This document shows, piece after piece, positions 10,091-21,494 of a DNA stretch of 64,000 bases. Made by a program: the position numbers and the translations under genes. Every line of letters begins with the position of its first letter. Position 1 is the first letter of the stretch. This DNA is from Turritopsis dohrnii (lineage: Eukaryota; Cnidaria; Hydrozoa; Anthoathecata; Oceaniidae), in NCBI GenBank assembly GCA_027922465.2, contig BQMF02000281.1, forward strand, positions 1 through 64,000, in the 5' to 3' direction. The notes beneath the pieces are model-generated. The model searched no databases. It was not told the DNA's origin and was given only the letters and a program-made list of their open reading frames with translations.

Positions 10091-10736
10091 GGATATAAAA
10101 AATCATGCTTTTTCCCTTACTCACGCCTTAAGGGAGGTAATTCATCGAATGAAAACTAGAGAAGCCTGGACACACATGTAAGGTATTTCCTCTAATTTAA
10201 TATTTGGATCTATATCCCGTTCAGACCATAAAGACAAATTCCTAAGTGCCGAATTACAAGGCGGCCATAACGTATCACATGCGCATCGTTTTCGAACGGA
10301 AGTATCAAAGTCAAATTCACATAAAAACATAGTAGCAAAGAGAAATCATCAATTTTGAAAGAAAACCAGGTCGCCAGTGCGTTTACATAACAATCAATGA
10401 AAACCTTTTAACCATTTTAATTTAGCTTCAAATCTTAATTTTCATCTTTACGTTCGGTAAGAACGAGTTTACCAGCTTACGAGTTTGGCTAATCGCGCAG
10501 GTGAACTTTTCTTTCTACCAATTTAAGTGGACATCAATAATTATGTTAAACTAGCCGCCAAGGCGGCGTCGCTCGCCGCCCATGTTTAGCCTGCGTTGTA
10601 TCACCACCTGCTCCAAATTATTGCAGTTAAAACCAGCGATAAGACTTCCTTTGCTGCTGGCTTTATCGCTAAATAAAGCTCGTTTGCACGTGAAGAGAAA
10701 TACGTTCCTGGTGTTTCAAATCTTGCATGTTCTTAA
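10091..10736. other. Non-coding stretch between two mobile elements
   Basis: A short GC-rich phrase, GCCGCCAAGGCGGCGTCGCTCGCCGCC at about 10554-10580, stands out from the AT-rich surroundings and resembles bacterial-style GC clusters. No gene was recognised. Confidence 0.4.
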
Positions 10737-11494
10737 AGGCTGGTTTCCATACAGCAACATTTTGCGCTATAGCTCAAAAAGCTCCAGAGATTCATGCGCA
10801 CTAAACAAAAATTACCGCTGACTCAGAGATATTTTTAAGCTCAGGAGCTTTTTTCAAAAGTTGAATTCATTCTACTTTTTCTACGCGATTTTTGTCGCCA
10901 CGGAAAATGAGCCAATCAGATTTGAGAATCAGATAATAATTACATCATCCCCACGCTGTATATTTTTTAAAATACTCAAGATGGCTGCCAATGAAGACAG
11001 ATTTCTTCTCTGTTGAGATTCTATAACCAAAAAAAGGCTGCCAATCAGGTAGAAACTCAAAATGATGGAAAGCAATTTAGATGATTTGGTAATGTACGGT
11101 GCTATCCAATTTAGGAGCTGCTCAGATCTAGCAGGAGTCATTCGAAACGATTTGAAAAAATACTCATGATCAAATAACATCAAATCTTTTACTAGAACAT
11201 GGAATAATCCTTTTGATTTTCTTTCTAAAAACAATTTTCTAACCCACATTCGTTTTCTTTTGATTGTAAGTTTTTCTCGTTGTCTACGGCGACGCCACAA
11301 CATAATTAAAACTGCTAATTTCAAATTTTTCAGCAAAAACAATCTTCTATAAATATTCGCCATATTTGTTTTGACTTTTTCATATTTTACGCGCGCTCTA
11401 TGCTGCAAATGGAAAAATGAGTTCCGTTCGTGCGCAAACATCTCTGGAGCTTTTTGAGCTATAGCGCAAAATGTTGCTGTATGGAAACCAGCCT
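10737..11494 (-). mobile_element. PIF/Harbinger element with truncated transposase, 758 bp, TAA duplication
   Basis: A perfect 54-base inverted repeat (left 10737-10790, starting AGGCTGGTTTCCATACAGCA; right 11441-11494) bounds the element, with weaker pairing further in. TAA flanks both sides (10734-10736 and 11495-11497). The inside codes on the minus strand for the start of a HARBI1-like transposase, so this is an internally deleted derivative of an autonomous Harbinger element. Confidence 0.85.
10929..11441 (-). pseudogene. Harbinger (HARBI1-like) transposase N-terminal fragment
   Basis: The 170-residue frame has a basic stretch (residues about 50-75), then MWVRKLFLERKSKGLFHVLV and FFKSFRMTPARSEQLL. 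This is the conserved segment before the DDE nuclease in HARBI1-like proteins (aromatic-rich, FRM-S/T, leucine-rich LL). The DDE catalytic domain is absent, so the piece has no nuclease activity of its own. The first residues overlap the inverted repeat. The fragment is contained within the 758-bp element. Confidence 0.65.
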
Positions 11495-11527
11495 TAACTC
11501 AGCCGTTTATTGTCGCGGTCGCATTTA

Positions 11528-11765
11528 GGGGCTGTTTATATGAGAAGCGGGACGGGACGTTTGCCGGGACGGGACGAAAAACGTGATGACTTCATCCCGC
11601 CTTTACATGAGAAAACTAACCGGGGCGGGACGTTTTTTGTCCCGGGATAGTTTTTTTCATATAAACACGAAATAGATTTTTTATGAAAACTTCAATGGAG
11701 TCGGGATCCCGATTTTCGTCCCGTCCCGGCAAACGTCCCGTCCCGCTTCTCATATAAACAGCCCC
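11528..11765. mobile_element. PIF/Harbinger-type MITE, 238 bp, TTA duplication
   Basis: Its ends, GGGGCTGTTTATATGAGAAGCGGGACGGGACGTTTGCCGGGACGGGACG and the inverted partner, pair over some 50 bases. TTA lies on both sides (11525-11527, 11766-11768). It shares the GGGGCTGTT start with the MITE at 9561-10087, although the rest differs. The centre can fold into a long hairpin. Confidence 0.85.
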
Positions 11766-11768
11766 TTA

Positions 11769-12335
11769 AAATGTCAGCAGACTTTCTTGCTTTACACAAT
11801 GCATTCCGAACGTGAACTTCACGTGGTTTTTCTTTACGATTTTAAACCAATCAAATATCAGTTTAACAATACACTCAAAACGCAGAGAGAAAAAACTTTT
11901 CAACTTATTATTAGCTTTTGTTTTACGCGCTCTAACATGGGTGCTGTCAGAAGTAGGTGAAAAAAATGGTTTCTCTTCTTAAAAAGATCACACGGGAGGA
12001 GAAAAAAATGCACGTGCTAAATGAATGAAGTGAATAAAAAACGTTCGATCAGATTAAAATATAGATTAAAAGAAATCGATTAAAAGAAATTAAGACAACT
12101 ATTAAGACAAAAGCAAAAAAAAAAATATTTTGTTTCATGACTCTCTTTTTTTTACCTATCGGTTTTTAAACATTTTGATTGTTGGAAAAAAAGTTCACCC
12201 ATCTCAGACCGCACATTCTGCCACGTTCTGCCACTGCTGCTTTTTGTCCAAAATGTTTAATCAGTTAGTTTCTTTGTATTTAGTTGATGTATTGTTTTCA
12301 AAGCCAAGTCAACGTGGAATATAAAACTAACAATA
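11769..12335. other. Non-coding stretch
   Basis: AT-rich with poly(A) runs near 12110-12125. No domain-bearing frame was found. Confidence 0.45.
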
Positions 12336-12744
12336 GGGAGCTTAAGCAATCGCAACGGCAACGAAGACGGCGACGTGTTTAAAACAAAAGCTTCGTTTTC
12401 TATGTGGAATTTGTTTTGAAAGGGAGTCTACTACTTATGAGACCATTGGGAAAATTTTATAAGATAATTACATCATTAATATATTTGCACGTTCTTTACA
12501 CAACGTGAAAATTCATGATTTGAAGTCGTACTGACAACAAAGACGCGATTATAGAGAAAGTCTTTTTCTCTTATGTAGATTTTATAGAAGCTCGATAACT
12601 TTCTAGTCGTTATAAGTTTATCAATTGAATAAGTTCCCCAATAAAAAGAAGTTCTTCAAAATACTATTCACAAGTAATTTTATTATTTTGTTCTTTTTCC
12701 TCACGTCGTCGTCCACGTTGCCGTCGTAGTTGCTTAAACTCACT
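12336..12744. mobile_element. Inverted-repeat MITE with GAGCTTAAGCAA ends
   Basis: The left end GGGAGCTTAAGCAATCGCAACGGCAACG and the inverted right end (GAGTTTAAGCAACTACGACGGCAACG when read inward) match over about 40 bases with several changes. The target duplication is not clear. Ends of this kind, with GACGGCAACG repeats, are to my knowledge common in cnidarian genomes, which weakly supports the organism call. Confidence 0.65.
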
Positions 12745-12764
12745 AATAATAATAAAACAAAACG

Positions 12765-12845
12765 TTATTGGTCAGCGCCGCAAGGTAGCTGATCTTTCAT
12801 TTCCCCGTGTCTGTCAGTAGTCAGTCCGTCCGTCCGTCGTGTGTG
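12765..12845 (-). repeat. Dispersed repeat end, copy 1
   Basis: The minus strand reads GACGGACGGACGGACTGACTACTGACAGACACGGGGAAATGAAAGATCAGCTACCTTGCGGCGCTGACCAATAACG. The same phrase, with changes, stands at 19040-19130 on the plus strand. The (GACG)n or (GACA)n run beside a conserved block looks like the end of a non-autonomous retroelement family. Confidence 0.55.
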
Positions 12846-14465
12846 TGTAATGTTGCAGGTCTTTACGCCCCAGTTAGACGCCCGTTGTTGCTAACTTTAA
12901 ATTTTTCAGTTCGAAATCAGAAAGTATAAAGCACGATGTTGATTTTTGGAAAATATGTCACTTGTGATTGACGAAGTAAATATATTACAATACAAAAAGA
13001 GTTCTCTTCATTCGAATAAATGAATAAGTTATTTTGTTTTAATGCGCCCTCTCCCCGCCCTTTATTTGAACAGAAGTGCATTCTGGTAGTGAAACGCTGC
13101 TAAAACTTATCAACAAGAACCAAGAAGTACATTACTTTGGTTCCTCTAAACGATCAAATTAGGCTTTACATGCGATAATACAACAACTTATATGGAAGTG
13201 TAATTGAATCAAGACATGAACAGCCACGTATCCTAATTGGATGGGATAGAAATTCTGGAAGAAAAAGTCAGGCAAGTTGCATAGACATAGTGTGCAAGGG
13301 GGGTCCAGGTCCCACCAAAAAAATGAGGTCCCAGCACAAGTTAAAACCCCCACCTAAAATCAATCGTGCATGGTCCCACCACTTAATAGATCCCCCACCT
13401 AAATTTTGAAAATTTTGAATTCCCAGCAGAATTTAGGAAGCAGAAACATATATCTTCTAAGTACAATACAAGAAACTATTATACAAGATATATCCTCTAG
13501 ATTTCAATGTTTAGTAAAAGTACTATGTCAACAAAATATGAACAAAAAGAAGCTTACAAGATATATTTGGCTGCTCAGAAAAAGCTCTGTACTAGTAGTT
13601 TAGCAAGAGACGTATTATAACAGATAAAGCCAAAGCCACCAGAGTAGATTCACAAGAGTTTTTAATCAGACGAGTTAAAAAGATAGTAGTTGTTTTTTTT
13701 TATTATTATTATTCTTTTATTTAGTAAAGCAGGTTACAGACAAAGGCAGCGTGAGCTGATGTGGACCTACATAAAAAATAATTTAAAAATATAAAAATAT
13801 AAAAAATATAAAAATGTATATATATATACATATAATTTGTTATTAAAGAATAAAATGTCTAGTATATACTGTAGTATCTGCATGATTAAAATTGAAATGG
13901 CTGAATTGTGTATGGCTAGGTTCGAGTCCTAGGATGGGTGATTGAAAGTTTGTAAAACAGTTTTCTAAAGGTTAAAAAGGCATAACTGCAGTATATACCC
14001 ATTTGCCTTGCAATTACTATCCTTGTCTTATAATTAAAAAAAAAAACAAATCAAAAGCTTCAAATGTAAAACTAACAAAAAAGAACCATTATTTGCCTCC
14101 GGACAATCAACTTGATTATATTTATCGTATCAAAATCAACATCAACAAGCCTTGCTTTCGTTTGTTTTGATTTGTTCTCTTTTTTCATGTTGTTGCCACT
14201 GCCTATTATTATGTAACTTATAACATTCGAAACCCATTTTTCGAAGCAAAACATTCGATTACGTCTAGCGTCCGCATCTTAACATAAGAATGTTTACATC
14301 GTTCGGTTCGGTAAAAATGATTTGTTAGATTCAATCAATAATGGTAGACAAATTCCTTCGTTCTTGTTGAGAAACAGAAAAAATTGATGATGCACTTTAA
14401 TTGATGACACATTTCAATTTTTATTACAAAACCACGATAGTCCCACCTGAAAAAAGTAGGTCCCA
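12846..14465. other. Non-coding stretch with CCCACC-rich repeat borders
   Basis: Phrases such as GGTCCCACC and CCCCCACCTAAA appear at 13308-13405 and again at 14440-14540, bracketing about 1.1 kb of AT-rich sequence. A B-box-like GGTTCGAGTCCTAG near 13920 is isolated. A poly-AT region (13770-13835) is low complexity. No gene was recognised. Confidence 0.4.
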
Positions 14466-14478
14466 CCTAATCCTGTTT

Positions 14479-14505
14479 CCCCCCCCCCCCCCCCCCCCCC
14501 CCCCC
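14479..14505. repeat. Poly(C) run
   Basis: An uninterrupted run of about 27 cytosines, next to GTCCCACC phrases. Such runs form unusual DNA structures and are unstable, so the exact length in an assembly is unreliable. Confidence 0.9.
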
Positions 14506-14779
14506 TGAAATCCAAAAATTTCCAAGTCCCACCTTAAAGAAAACGAACATGTTTTCTTTTTCTCCAAAACATTATATATATTTAAAGTTAAGATGTTAGC
14601 TTACATACCTTAAGGGAAGACAAGGTGATTCTTACTGAATTATTCTATTCATAGTCACAAGAAAAAGCTTGGAAAATATAGCTAGCTATATATTTTCTCT
14701 AGAGCTGAATTATATTTTTTTATCTGTTTGTAAAAATTTTTTGCTTTATTAATTATATTTGAACCAAAATAAAAGGAGG

Positions 14780-15060
14780 CTATTTCCTTTTCGCACCCCC
14801 TATTTTTTCCCTGGAAACCATTCTACACAACACAAGGAACATAATGTCAAAAAAGATCACATTTCTTTACAATTCACGAAAAAGATGATATATAATTTTG
14901 ATACCTAATTTTCTCAAAGAAATGAATGTCTCAGAAAGAAAAGATTATTTTCTAAAAACACTGCCGATCGCTTATTCCGCTGTTTTGATTTTGCAGCACT
15001 CTCCGTCCAGGATATTTTAGGGTCAGGGTTAGGTTTAGGGCTAGGACTAGGGTTATTTTA
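14780..15060. mobile_element. Relative of the telomere-repeat MITE, rearranged
   Basis: At 14783 stands GGCTATTTCCTTTTCGCACCCCC, which is the end sequence of the 96-bp MITE at 44654-44749. At 15018-15053 stands TAGGGTCAGGGTTAGGTTTAGGGCTAGGACTAGGG, the inverse of that MITE's core. The two parts are about 210 bases apart here and no matching right end is seen, so this copy is either a longer family member or rearranged. Confidence 0.55.
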
Positions 15061-15860
15061 ATCTCTGTGCTGAAGGGCCAACTAAAAATATGGCAGATAC
15101 ATTTGTGGGGGGAAATCGTTTAATGGAACTTTTCTCTTGAAAGCTTAAAATTTAACCATATTCATATCTTTATATATATTAATTTATCTTCTTCTATTTG
15201 GTCTTTTTTGACCATATAAATGTTCCTTGGGGGAGGGGGGCAAAAAGGAATTAGTGCCAATAAAATATCATCAAAATTGCTGAAATCAGATACTTACTTC
15301 TTCTTAATTGCTTCTCTTCAAAATGAAGCTCACTTATATTCCTCTTTTGAATTTGCTCCCTTAATGATTTGTCAACAACCCTGTTTCTCTACGATATCTA
15401 TCCATTTAGTTCGTAAATTAATGCTATAGTCTTCGTCTCCACAAAATATAGTGATCCCTTGCGTAGACCTTAAGCTAGAACAACCAATTTGCTCCAGGCA
15501 TGCTGAGTTTACTAAAGAAAACTTGAACTTTCCCGCCTGATGTTTAATTTCCATGCACCATAAAAAAGCATTGCCTCTAGTTTTTCGCAGAACTCGACAT
15601 ATTAAGAATATGCGGCCCGCATCGGCCCTATTTCCAGACTATTCTTTTTCTTGTGACTATGTTCTATTTCATTGTGTTCTTGTACTCTTACACAATTTTG
15701 TAGCTTGAAATTTTAAATGAACAAAAATTTACCAAAAGACCTTTTGAAATGGCACAAGTTTTGCAAGTTTTGACATTTCTGTTGTCATCATTATTAATAA
15801 AATTAAATTAATTATTAGTAAAATTAAATTACAAGCTGAATCGTAAAAACAAGAAGTTAA
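15061..15860. other. Non-coding stretch
   Basis: No gene or clear element was recognised. Two 60-69-residue frames on opposite strands are unsupported. Confidence 0.4.
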
Positions 15861-15864
15861 TTAA

Positions 15865-16104
15865 TCTAATCTAAAAAGGCAGGGCAGCGTCCGGCGGAAT
15901 GGAAAAGGCACATGAACATCCAAGGGGCACTTTTTAGGAAAAGGGCAACCTGAGCTTTATTTCGCTTCGGTGGGTTAAACCTGTGACCCTCTTATACAAG
16001 AGTGATTTATGAAATTTTTAAAGTGAAATAAATTAAAAAAAAAACAAATATGCTGAGGGCAGCATCCGATCAACGGATCAAATATTGGCCTAGATTAGAC
16101 CCTG
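15865..16104. mobile_element. Dispersed element GGGCAGCG...AAGGGCAACC, copy 1
   Basis: Shares a block of about 150 bases with 37997-38209 (GGCACTTTTTAGGAAAAGGGCAACCTGAGCTTTATTTCG and GGTGGGTTAAACCTGTG). The right border CTAGATTAGACCCTG matches the other copy's CTAATTAGACCCTG. An end of the form CAGGGTCTAAT suggests a hAT-like non-autonomous DNA element; no target duplication could be read. Confidence 0.6.
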
Positions 16105-18719
16105 ATTACATCATTATTATCACTATTATACATTCAGAACTTTTTTTTCTATAAGGTAGAAAATGAAGGAGATTCTTCAGATTCTATATGTAGGTAGGAA
16201 TATTTTTGTTATTCTAGATAATGAAAATGATGATGAGTAAAGGATGAAAAAAACTTTTTAAAATTTTTAAATTTGTGAGTCGCGAGTCGCACAAGTTTGT
16301 CCCACAAATTCTGACATTTTTTGCAAATTCACAAAAATTAATTCTGCAAATCATGATTTTCTTGAGGTTCAATTTACAAAATTTTGTCCCCTAAATAGTT
16401 CTTCCGCAAACAATTTATATGAATAAGGTAACATATTTTACTATTTAAATCAGGGTTAATCCAACCTATATACAAACCTTCCTTTAATTTGGCATATGCC
16501 CAAACCACATATTTAGTCGTCACTTTCTGCATTTTTGTGCCATTATGAAAAATATTTAAAAATCAGACAAAATACATACAAATTATTTCAGATTTTTTTT
16601 TAACCAGAGAAAAAGAAAAACTTCTTTGAACTGAATTTTACCTTTATAGGAGTGATAAATTTAGTTTTATTGCCACCATGAAGTAGAAATTCAGTAACTA
16701 TTTTCCGTTCAGGTATAATTCAAAACTTCAAAATTATGATGTTGTAATTCTATTTTTTATAAGGCCTGAATTTTGTAAAATGGGATTAGTTAGAATTAAT
16801 TTGTGCGTTGTGCAATTATACATGACTTTTTACACTTTTGTTTTTAGTAATCAGCAACCTGCCTGGCAGTAGATCTTCATTTGACCTCATCTGTGGACCA
16901 CTTACTTGGTACAAAAAGGTTCACTTGCGTGTTAAACCAAACACGTAAGCCTGTGAGAACGTAAAGCTGGAAAGTCAAACTTGTAAAACTCAAATTTGAA
17001 GCTTAAATAAAATCGATTAACGTATCAAAGTTGTTGTAGTTGTAATGCCCTTATGATTTCTGTTGATGCGTATCGTATTACCGTATATTGTTTATATGGT
17101 GTCACAGAAAATCCCTCGACTAAAAAGGAAAAGGATTTAGTTGATTGCTGTGGAAACGCAAGGTTTTCTTTCATAACGTTTACCTTGATATTTAGTTAAG
17201 GCAACTTCCGTTCAATGAATCTATTAGAAAAAAATGAGCATGTTATACGTTATTCGGCTCATAGAAATTTGCGTTTTTGTCTCAATCTCGGAGGTAGTAA
17301 TCTAAACGCAATATGCCAGGCTTCTTCGGTTATCATTCATTCGACGATTTACTGCTTTGTGAAAATATTACAGAGGGGCCCTTTTTATCATGAGAGGTTT
17401 TTAATATGTCTTTGCTTTGAGCAAATGGATTTACATTTGGGATTCGCATGTTCACCAACCGAATACGGGCTTACTGTATTCTAGCTAGTCATTTTTCTTT
17501 TCCAAAGTGATCATGATCTTTAGACATCTGAGCATACAGTTCGCGCTGACCTTAAGGCATATGGGCCTCTTGTTCCTATTAGTTCATCAGCCAAAAAAGT
17601 CACGTTCGACTGGGGTTGCAATGTATTTGCTTCAAACTCACGTCGCACACAAAAAAAGAAATAATTTCGCTCACAACTCAAATACCATTTTGCGTGACTT
17701 ACAAACAAACAAACAGACAGACAGACAGACAGAGAATCGGTTATTAATATATAGATGAAGATCCAATACCAAGCAGTTGCTGATTACTAAAAATAAAAAT
17801 GTAAAAAGTTATGCATAGCTGCACAATGCACCATTTAATTCCAGGCCCATTTAACAAAATTCAGACCTTACAGAAACTTGCAGATATACAAATCTTATTA
17901 TACGTAAGGGAAAAGCTGAATTTCTCTATTTCAGGGTGGATGGGGTGAATCAATTTTCAATTAACCAACCCTAAAAATGTAAAATCCGTTTAAAAAAATT
18001 CTATGGGAAAACTTTTTATTTTCTATGTTTATTTTCTAAATGTACATAACTGGATGGAGAATGCAGACAGACAGACTAAGGGCAAATGTGGTATTAATAT
18101 AGACTAGTGACAAAGACGGTGTCGCTGGACTCTCATCCATGAATGCACTGTTGACAAACAAAGTTGCCATGAGTTGCAATTCCATTTATACTGTCAATCG
18201 TCCTTGTTATTATTTTCGAGAGTGGTGTTGCAGCATAAGCAGTGACTGACTTAGAGAGAAAGTGATGTGTTAGGTGATTGTGTACAAAATGCAGGATGTG
18301 AAGTGAAAATTAGTCTCTCAGATAGGAAGCGTGGAGAGTCGTGGTGTTGTGTTAGTGCAGGGGGTGCGGTGCAGTATAAGTGTATGGTGGGGTGCATATA
18401 CTGTATATACTGTACTCCTTGCCAATATACTGTCAATCGTCCTTACTTTGGACAGCCTTTAGACACGGTAATAAACAGACTTATCTAGTAAGCAAAATGT
18501 ACATAACCACACTCAACCAAGTCACAACAAACATTAAAATAATATATGAGGAAGATAAAAGATATTGAAACGCAATAAGTGTGAAGAATTACTGGTTGTA
18601 TTACCTTAAATGAAGAAGTTGTTTGCGGAATTAATTTTTGCGGATGCAAGAAATTTAATAAAATCGAAAGTCGGGAAACACCTAATTTAGTACCTAGGTA
18701 TGTATACAAACTTTAGTTG
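16105..18719. other. Non-coding stretch with ACAG microsatellites
   Basis: A (GACA)n run stands at about 17703-17735 and again near 18064, each followed within about 35 bases by GTTATTAATATATAGATGA or GGTATTAATATAGACTAG. These look like 3' ends of one repeat family. CTGTCAATCGTCCTTRYT occurs at 18194 and 18430, about 236 bases apart. No gene was recognised. Confidence 0.45.
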
Positions 18720-18724
18720 GAATG

Positions 18725-18865
18725 GAAACCGGCTGAAAGCCTTGTGGTAAAGTGCTCGCTTCCTGTTTGGAAGGTTGCAGGTTCAATCCCCGACCGAGTC
18801 ATGCCAGCTTCTTCAAATTAAGGGTGGTGAAAGGGCGCATTAAAAAGGTTAATTTATTTATTCAT
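18725..18865 (+). mobile_element. tRNA-derived SINE, copy 1
   Basis: A polymerase III type promoter is visible: an A-box-like TGGTAAAGTGCTCG at about 18747 and a B box GGTTCAATCCC at about 18780, followed by a non-tRNA body (GACCGAGTCATGCCAGC). The same arrangement occurs on the minus strand at 51720-51956. Two divergent copies with one conserved head make a SINE more likely than a tRNA gene. Confidence 0.7.
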
Positions 18866-19866
18866 TTGAGGAGTGAAGTGAATTCTCTTTGCATTGGCAA
18901 TATATAATAGTTAGTTACATACTTGCGTGACTACCAAAAATAAATGTTGTGCTTTGAACTTCCTTATTTTGAACTAAAAAAATTGAAATCTAGCAATAAC
19001 AGGCGCTTAATCAGGGCGTGAAGAACTGCGATCTTACACACACGGGTTGACAGACTGACTGACAGACAGACACGGGGAAATTAAATATCAGCTATCTTCT
19101 TGCGGCGCTGACCAAAAATACCTGTGTTTACTGCCTTCAACTGAACAGCTCTAAGCATAAAAATGCATATGCGCCTCGTGAAATATGAATTAATTTAACT
19201 ATTATTTTATTCAAAGGCTCCAATAACAATGTCCACAATCACCTTACGCTATTGGAGGAAAGTGGAAAAGCAGCTCCCACTCTATTGATGAAGAAAACAG
19301 CAACGCAGTAATAGCTGGTTCCAATGTTACTCGATCAAGTAAACGAGACATTTCCATTTTTTCATTGAGAAACTTTTGAAAATATTTTGCCGGAGGCATC
19401 GGCTCAGAGCTTTGTTTAATAGGCTACCATTAACAATGTTATGTATCATAAAAGTCATTCAATTTCTCCTTCCAGCTTTGAAAAAAAATATTATTTGATC
19501 TTATAATATCATAATTCTTTATATTTTCCGGTAACTGAGACGTGTTAGAAACTTTACTGTAAATAATTTGTTCCGATATCAGCCGTGTTTGACTAACAAT
19601 ACTGTATAAAACTGCGGTTATTTATTGGTTTATTGGTTTCGTTTTTATATAAAGAGGTCTTTTTACATGAGCTGTAGGTTTTCGTTCTTGTATTAAAAAG
19701 ACTTTCATAAATCTTTTTTACTTGTGATAAGATCAAAAGCCTATGTAAGAACTGTATTATATATGTGAAAATCGTAAAAGTTTTTTATGTATAAACAGAT
19801 GCTGTGAAATTCATGATTAAAATATACTTTTAAGAATAATAAAAAGACGAAGAAGAAAAGAAAGTA
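18866..19866. other. Region upstream of the caspase gene, with dispersed repeat copy 2
   Basis: At 19040-19130 is the second copy of the repeat seen at 12765-12845 (GACAGACACGGGGAAAT ... CAGCTAT ... TTGCGGCGCTGACC). The rest is AT-rich. The promoter of the caspase gene must lie here or further up if a non-coding first exon exists; no clear TATA box was singled out. Confidence 0.4.
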
Positions 19867-20754
19867 ATGGAATCTGGAAGCTCTGATTCATTTGATGGAG
19901 GAATGATAACCAAGCTTCAAGGCTTTGATCCAGAAAAAAGTTTAGGTGAAAGATATAAAATAGAATTACCTAACCACTCGAAAGAAATATTGGAATCAAT
20001 GTCATATCATGTGGATTCTGATTTTTTCTACTCTATGAAAAGCTATCCACGTGGAAAACTTTTCATTTTTAACATGAATAAATTTCATGAAAACACAGGC
20101 CTTCATCTTCACCAGAGAAGAGGAACCGAAAAGGATATTGACCAACTAACGAAAGTGTTTTTAAATCTTGGCTTTATTGTTCAACGATTCGAGGATTTAT
20201 CAAAATCTGAGCTTTTGAAGACTGTATCACATATCTCAAAAGATGACTTCTCACATTTCGGATGTTGTATATGCGCGTTTCTAACCCACGGTCAACAAAA
20301 AATCATATACGCAACAGACGGATATGTTGAAATCAAAAAACTAACCCACGTGTTCACAGGGTCAAACCTTGCAGGAAAACCAAAAGTGTTTTTGATACAA
20401 GCCTGTCAAGGAAGCGACTACATGGAAGGGATGGACGACGTAGTCGATGGAGCAGGTATTGAGAAGAACTTCTCTCTTCCTGTAGAAGCAGACTTTCTAT
20501 ATGCTTACGCCACTCCAAAAGGATTTTATTCTTGGCGAAACTCGGAGACTGGATCGTGGTTCATACAGGAGTTGTGCGCAGTATTGCGCGAGCATGCTAA
20601 AACCATGGATCTTATGCGCATGCTCACACGTGTTAATAGAGCCTTGGTCAATAAAAGATCTCGAACAACTGATATAGAGACGAACAATAAAAGACAAATT
20701 GGATCCATAGTTAGCCAATTAAGAAAGGAATTGTACTTTTTCCCTCCAACATAA
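19867..20754 (+). CDS. Caspase (effector-like cysteine protease), intronless
   Basis: Encodes a 295-residue caspase, the cysteine protease family that cuts after aspartate and drives apoptosis. The p20 part holds Arg84 (HQRRGTEKD, substrate P1 pocket), catalytic His141 (FLTHGQ) and catalytic Cys180 in QACQG, where most family members have QACRG. The p10 part holds YSWRNSETGSWFIQ (residues 221-234, second pocket arginine) and the end motif IVSQLRKELYF. A likely self-cleavage site between the subunits is DVVD194-G. The prodomain is short (about 50 residues) with no CARD or death-effector domain, and layout and length resemble caspase-3/7. All key residues are present in one uninterrupted frame. 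Absence of introns could mean an ancient retrocopy or a lineage trait. The ATG follows a purine-rich leader. Confidence 0.92.
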   Translation: MESGSSDSFDGGMITKLQGFDPEKSLGERYKIELPNHSKEILESMSYHVDSDFFYSMKSYPRGKLFIFNMNKFHENTGLHLHQRRGTEKDIDQLTKVFLNLGFIVQRFEDLSKSELLKTVSHISKDDFSHFGCCICAFLTHGQQKIIYATDGYVEIKKLTHVFTGSNLAGKPKVFLIQACQGSDYMEGMDDVVDGAGIEKNFSLPVEADFLYAYATPKGFYSWRNSETGSWFIQELCAVLREHAKTMDLMRMLTRVNRALVNKRSRTTDIETNNKRQIGSIVSQLRKELYFFPPT

Positions 20755-20866
20755 AAAGCGTAATGTGACTGATATGATTTGTAGCTAGCTATCCTTCAAA
20801 CATGAATTTTCAAAAGATAAAAGATCTATCCACGTTTTTTCGAAAATAACTTTCCAACCAGAAGAA

Positions 20867-20872
20867 AATAAA
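20867..20872 (+). terminator. Poly(A) signal after the caspase gene
   Basis: AATAAA lies about 115 bases past the caspase stop codon in AT-rich sequence and is the first good candidate for 3'-end processing. Confidence 0.5.
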
Positions 20873-21150
20873 ATACAATCGAATCTCAAACGTCCATAAC
20901 GAACTTTCTTCGAAAGATTCTTTAACTTTTTCGGTTTTTTTGAAATTTACTTCCGTTAAGTGTCTAAACATTTTGTTTGGTTCTGTTCATATTACAGGAA
21001 GTGTCTGAATATATTTGAATACTTTTGGGTTGGTAAGACTAATCTCCTCTAATATAAAGATTAAAAGGATTCCTGCATTCAAAATTTATTAACAAATATG
21101 ATAGAGCTCAAAACGTTGTTTAATAACTTTTTTAGTATTCCATAGAGATA

Positions 21151-21494
21151 CACTCTTTTTTTTTATAAGAACCATGAAATTTGAGTTGAGACTCAACTGT
21201 TCTTATTTTTCAGCCTCAAATTGTTCTTATTTTGTTCTTATTTTTGGGTTATTTTTACACAGAAATCTAGTTTCAAAAAGCTTTTGCAGTTTCATTATCA
21301 TATATCATATACTTATGTTTACTTTTTGAACCTAGTTTTTATTCTTTTAATTTTAAACTGTAAAACTAAGAAAAGGAGAAAAAAGAAAAAAAAAATTCAG
21401 AAAGATTTTGAGCCTCAGAGCTGTTCTTAAACTTATTTTTGGCCATTTTGAGCCTCATTGTTCTTATAAAATTGTTCTTATAAAAAAAAGAGTG
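21151..21494. mobile_element. TA-flanked MITE, 344 bp
   Basis: Ends CACTCTTTTTTTTTATAAGAAC (left) and GTTCTTATAAAAAAAAGAGTG (right) are inverted partners, and TA borders both (21149-21150, 21495-21496). The internal phrase GAGCCTCA-GTTCTTA also recurs. A TA duplication fits the Tc1/mariner superfamily; no transposase is present. Confidence 0.75.

Noticed and set aside
10582..10821. 79-residue open frame
   Set aside because: It crosses the border and inverted end of the Harbinger element, so it is not an old coding unit.
15018..15053. Chromosome end or fused telomere
   Set aside because: Only a few degenerate TTAGGG units, and the same block is the core of a small mobile element at 44.7 kb.
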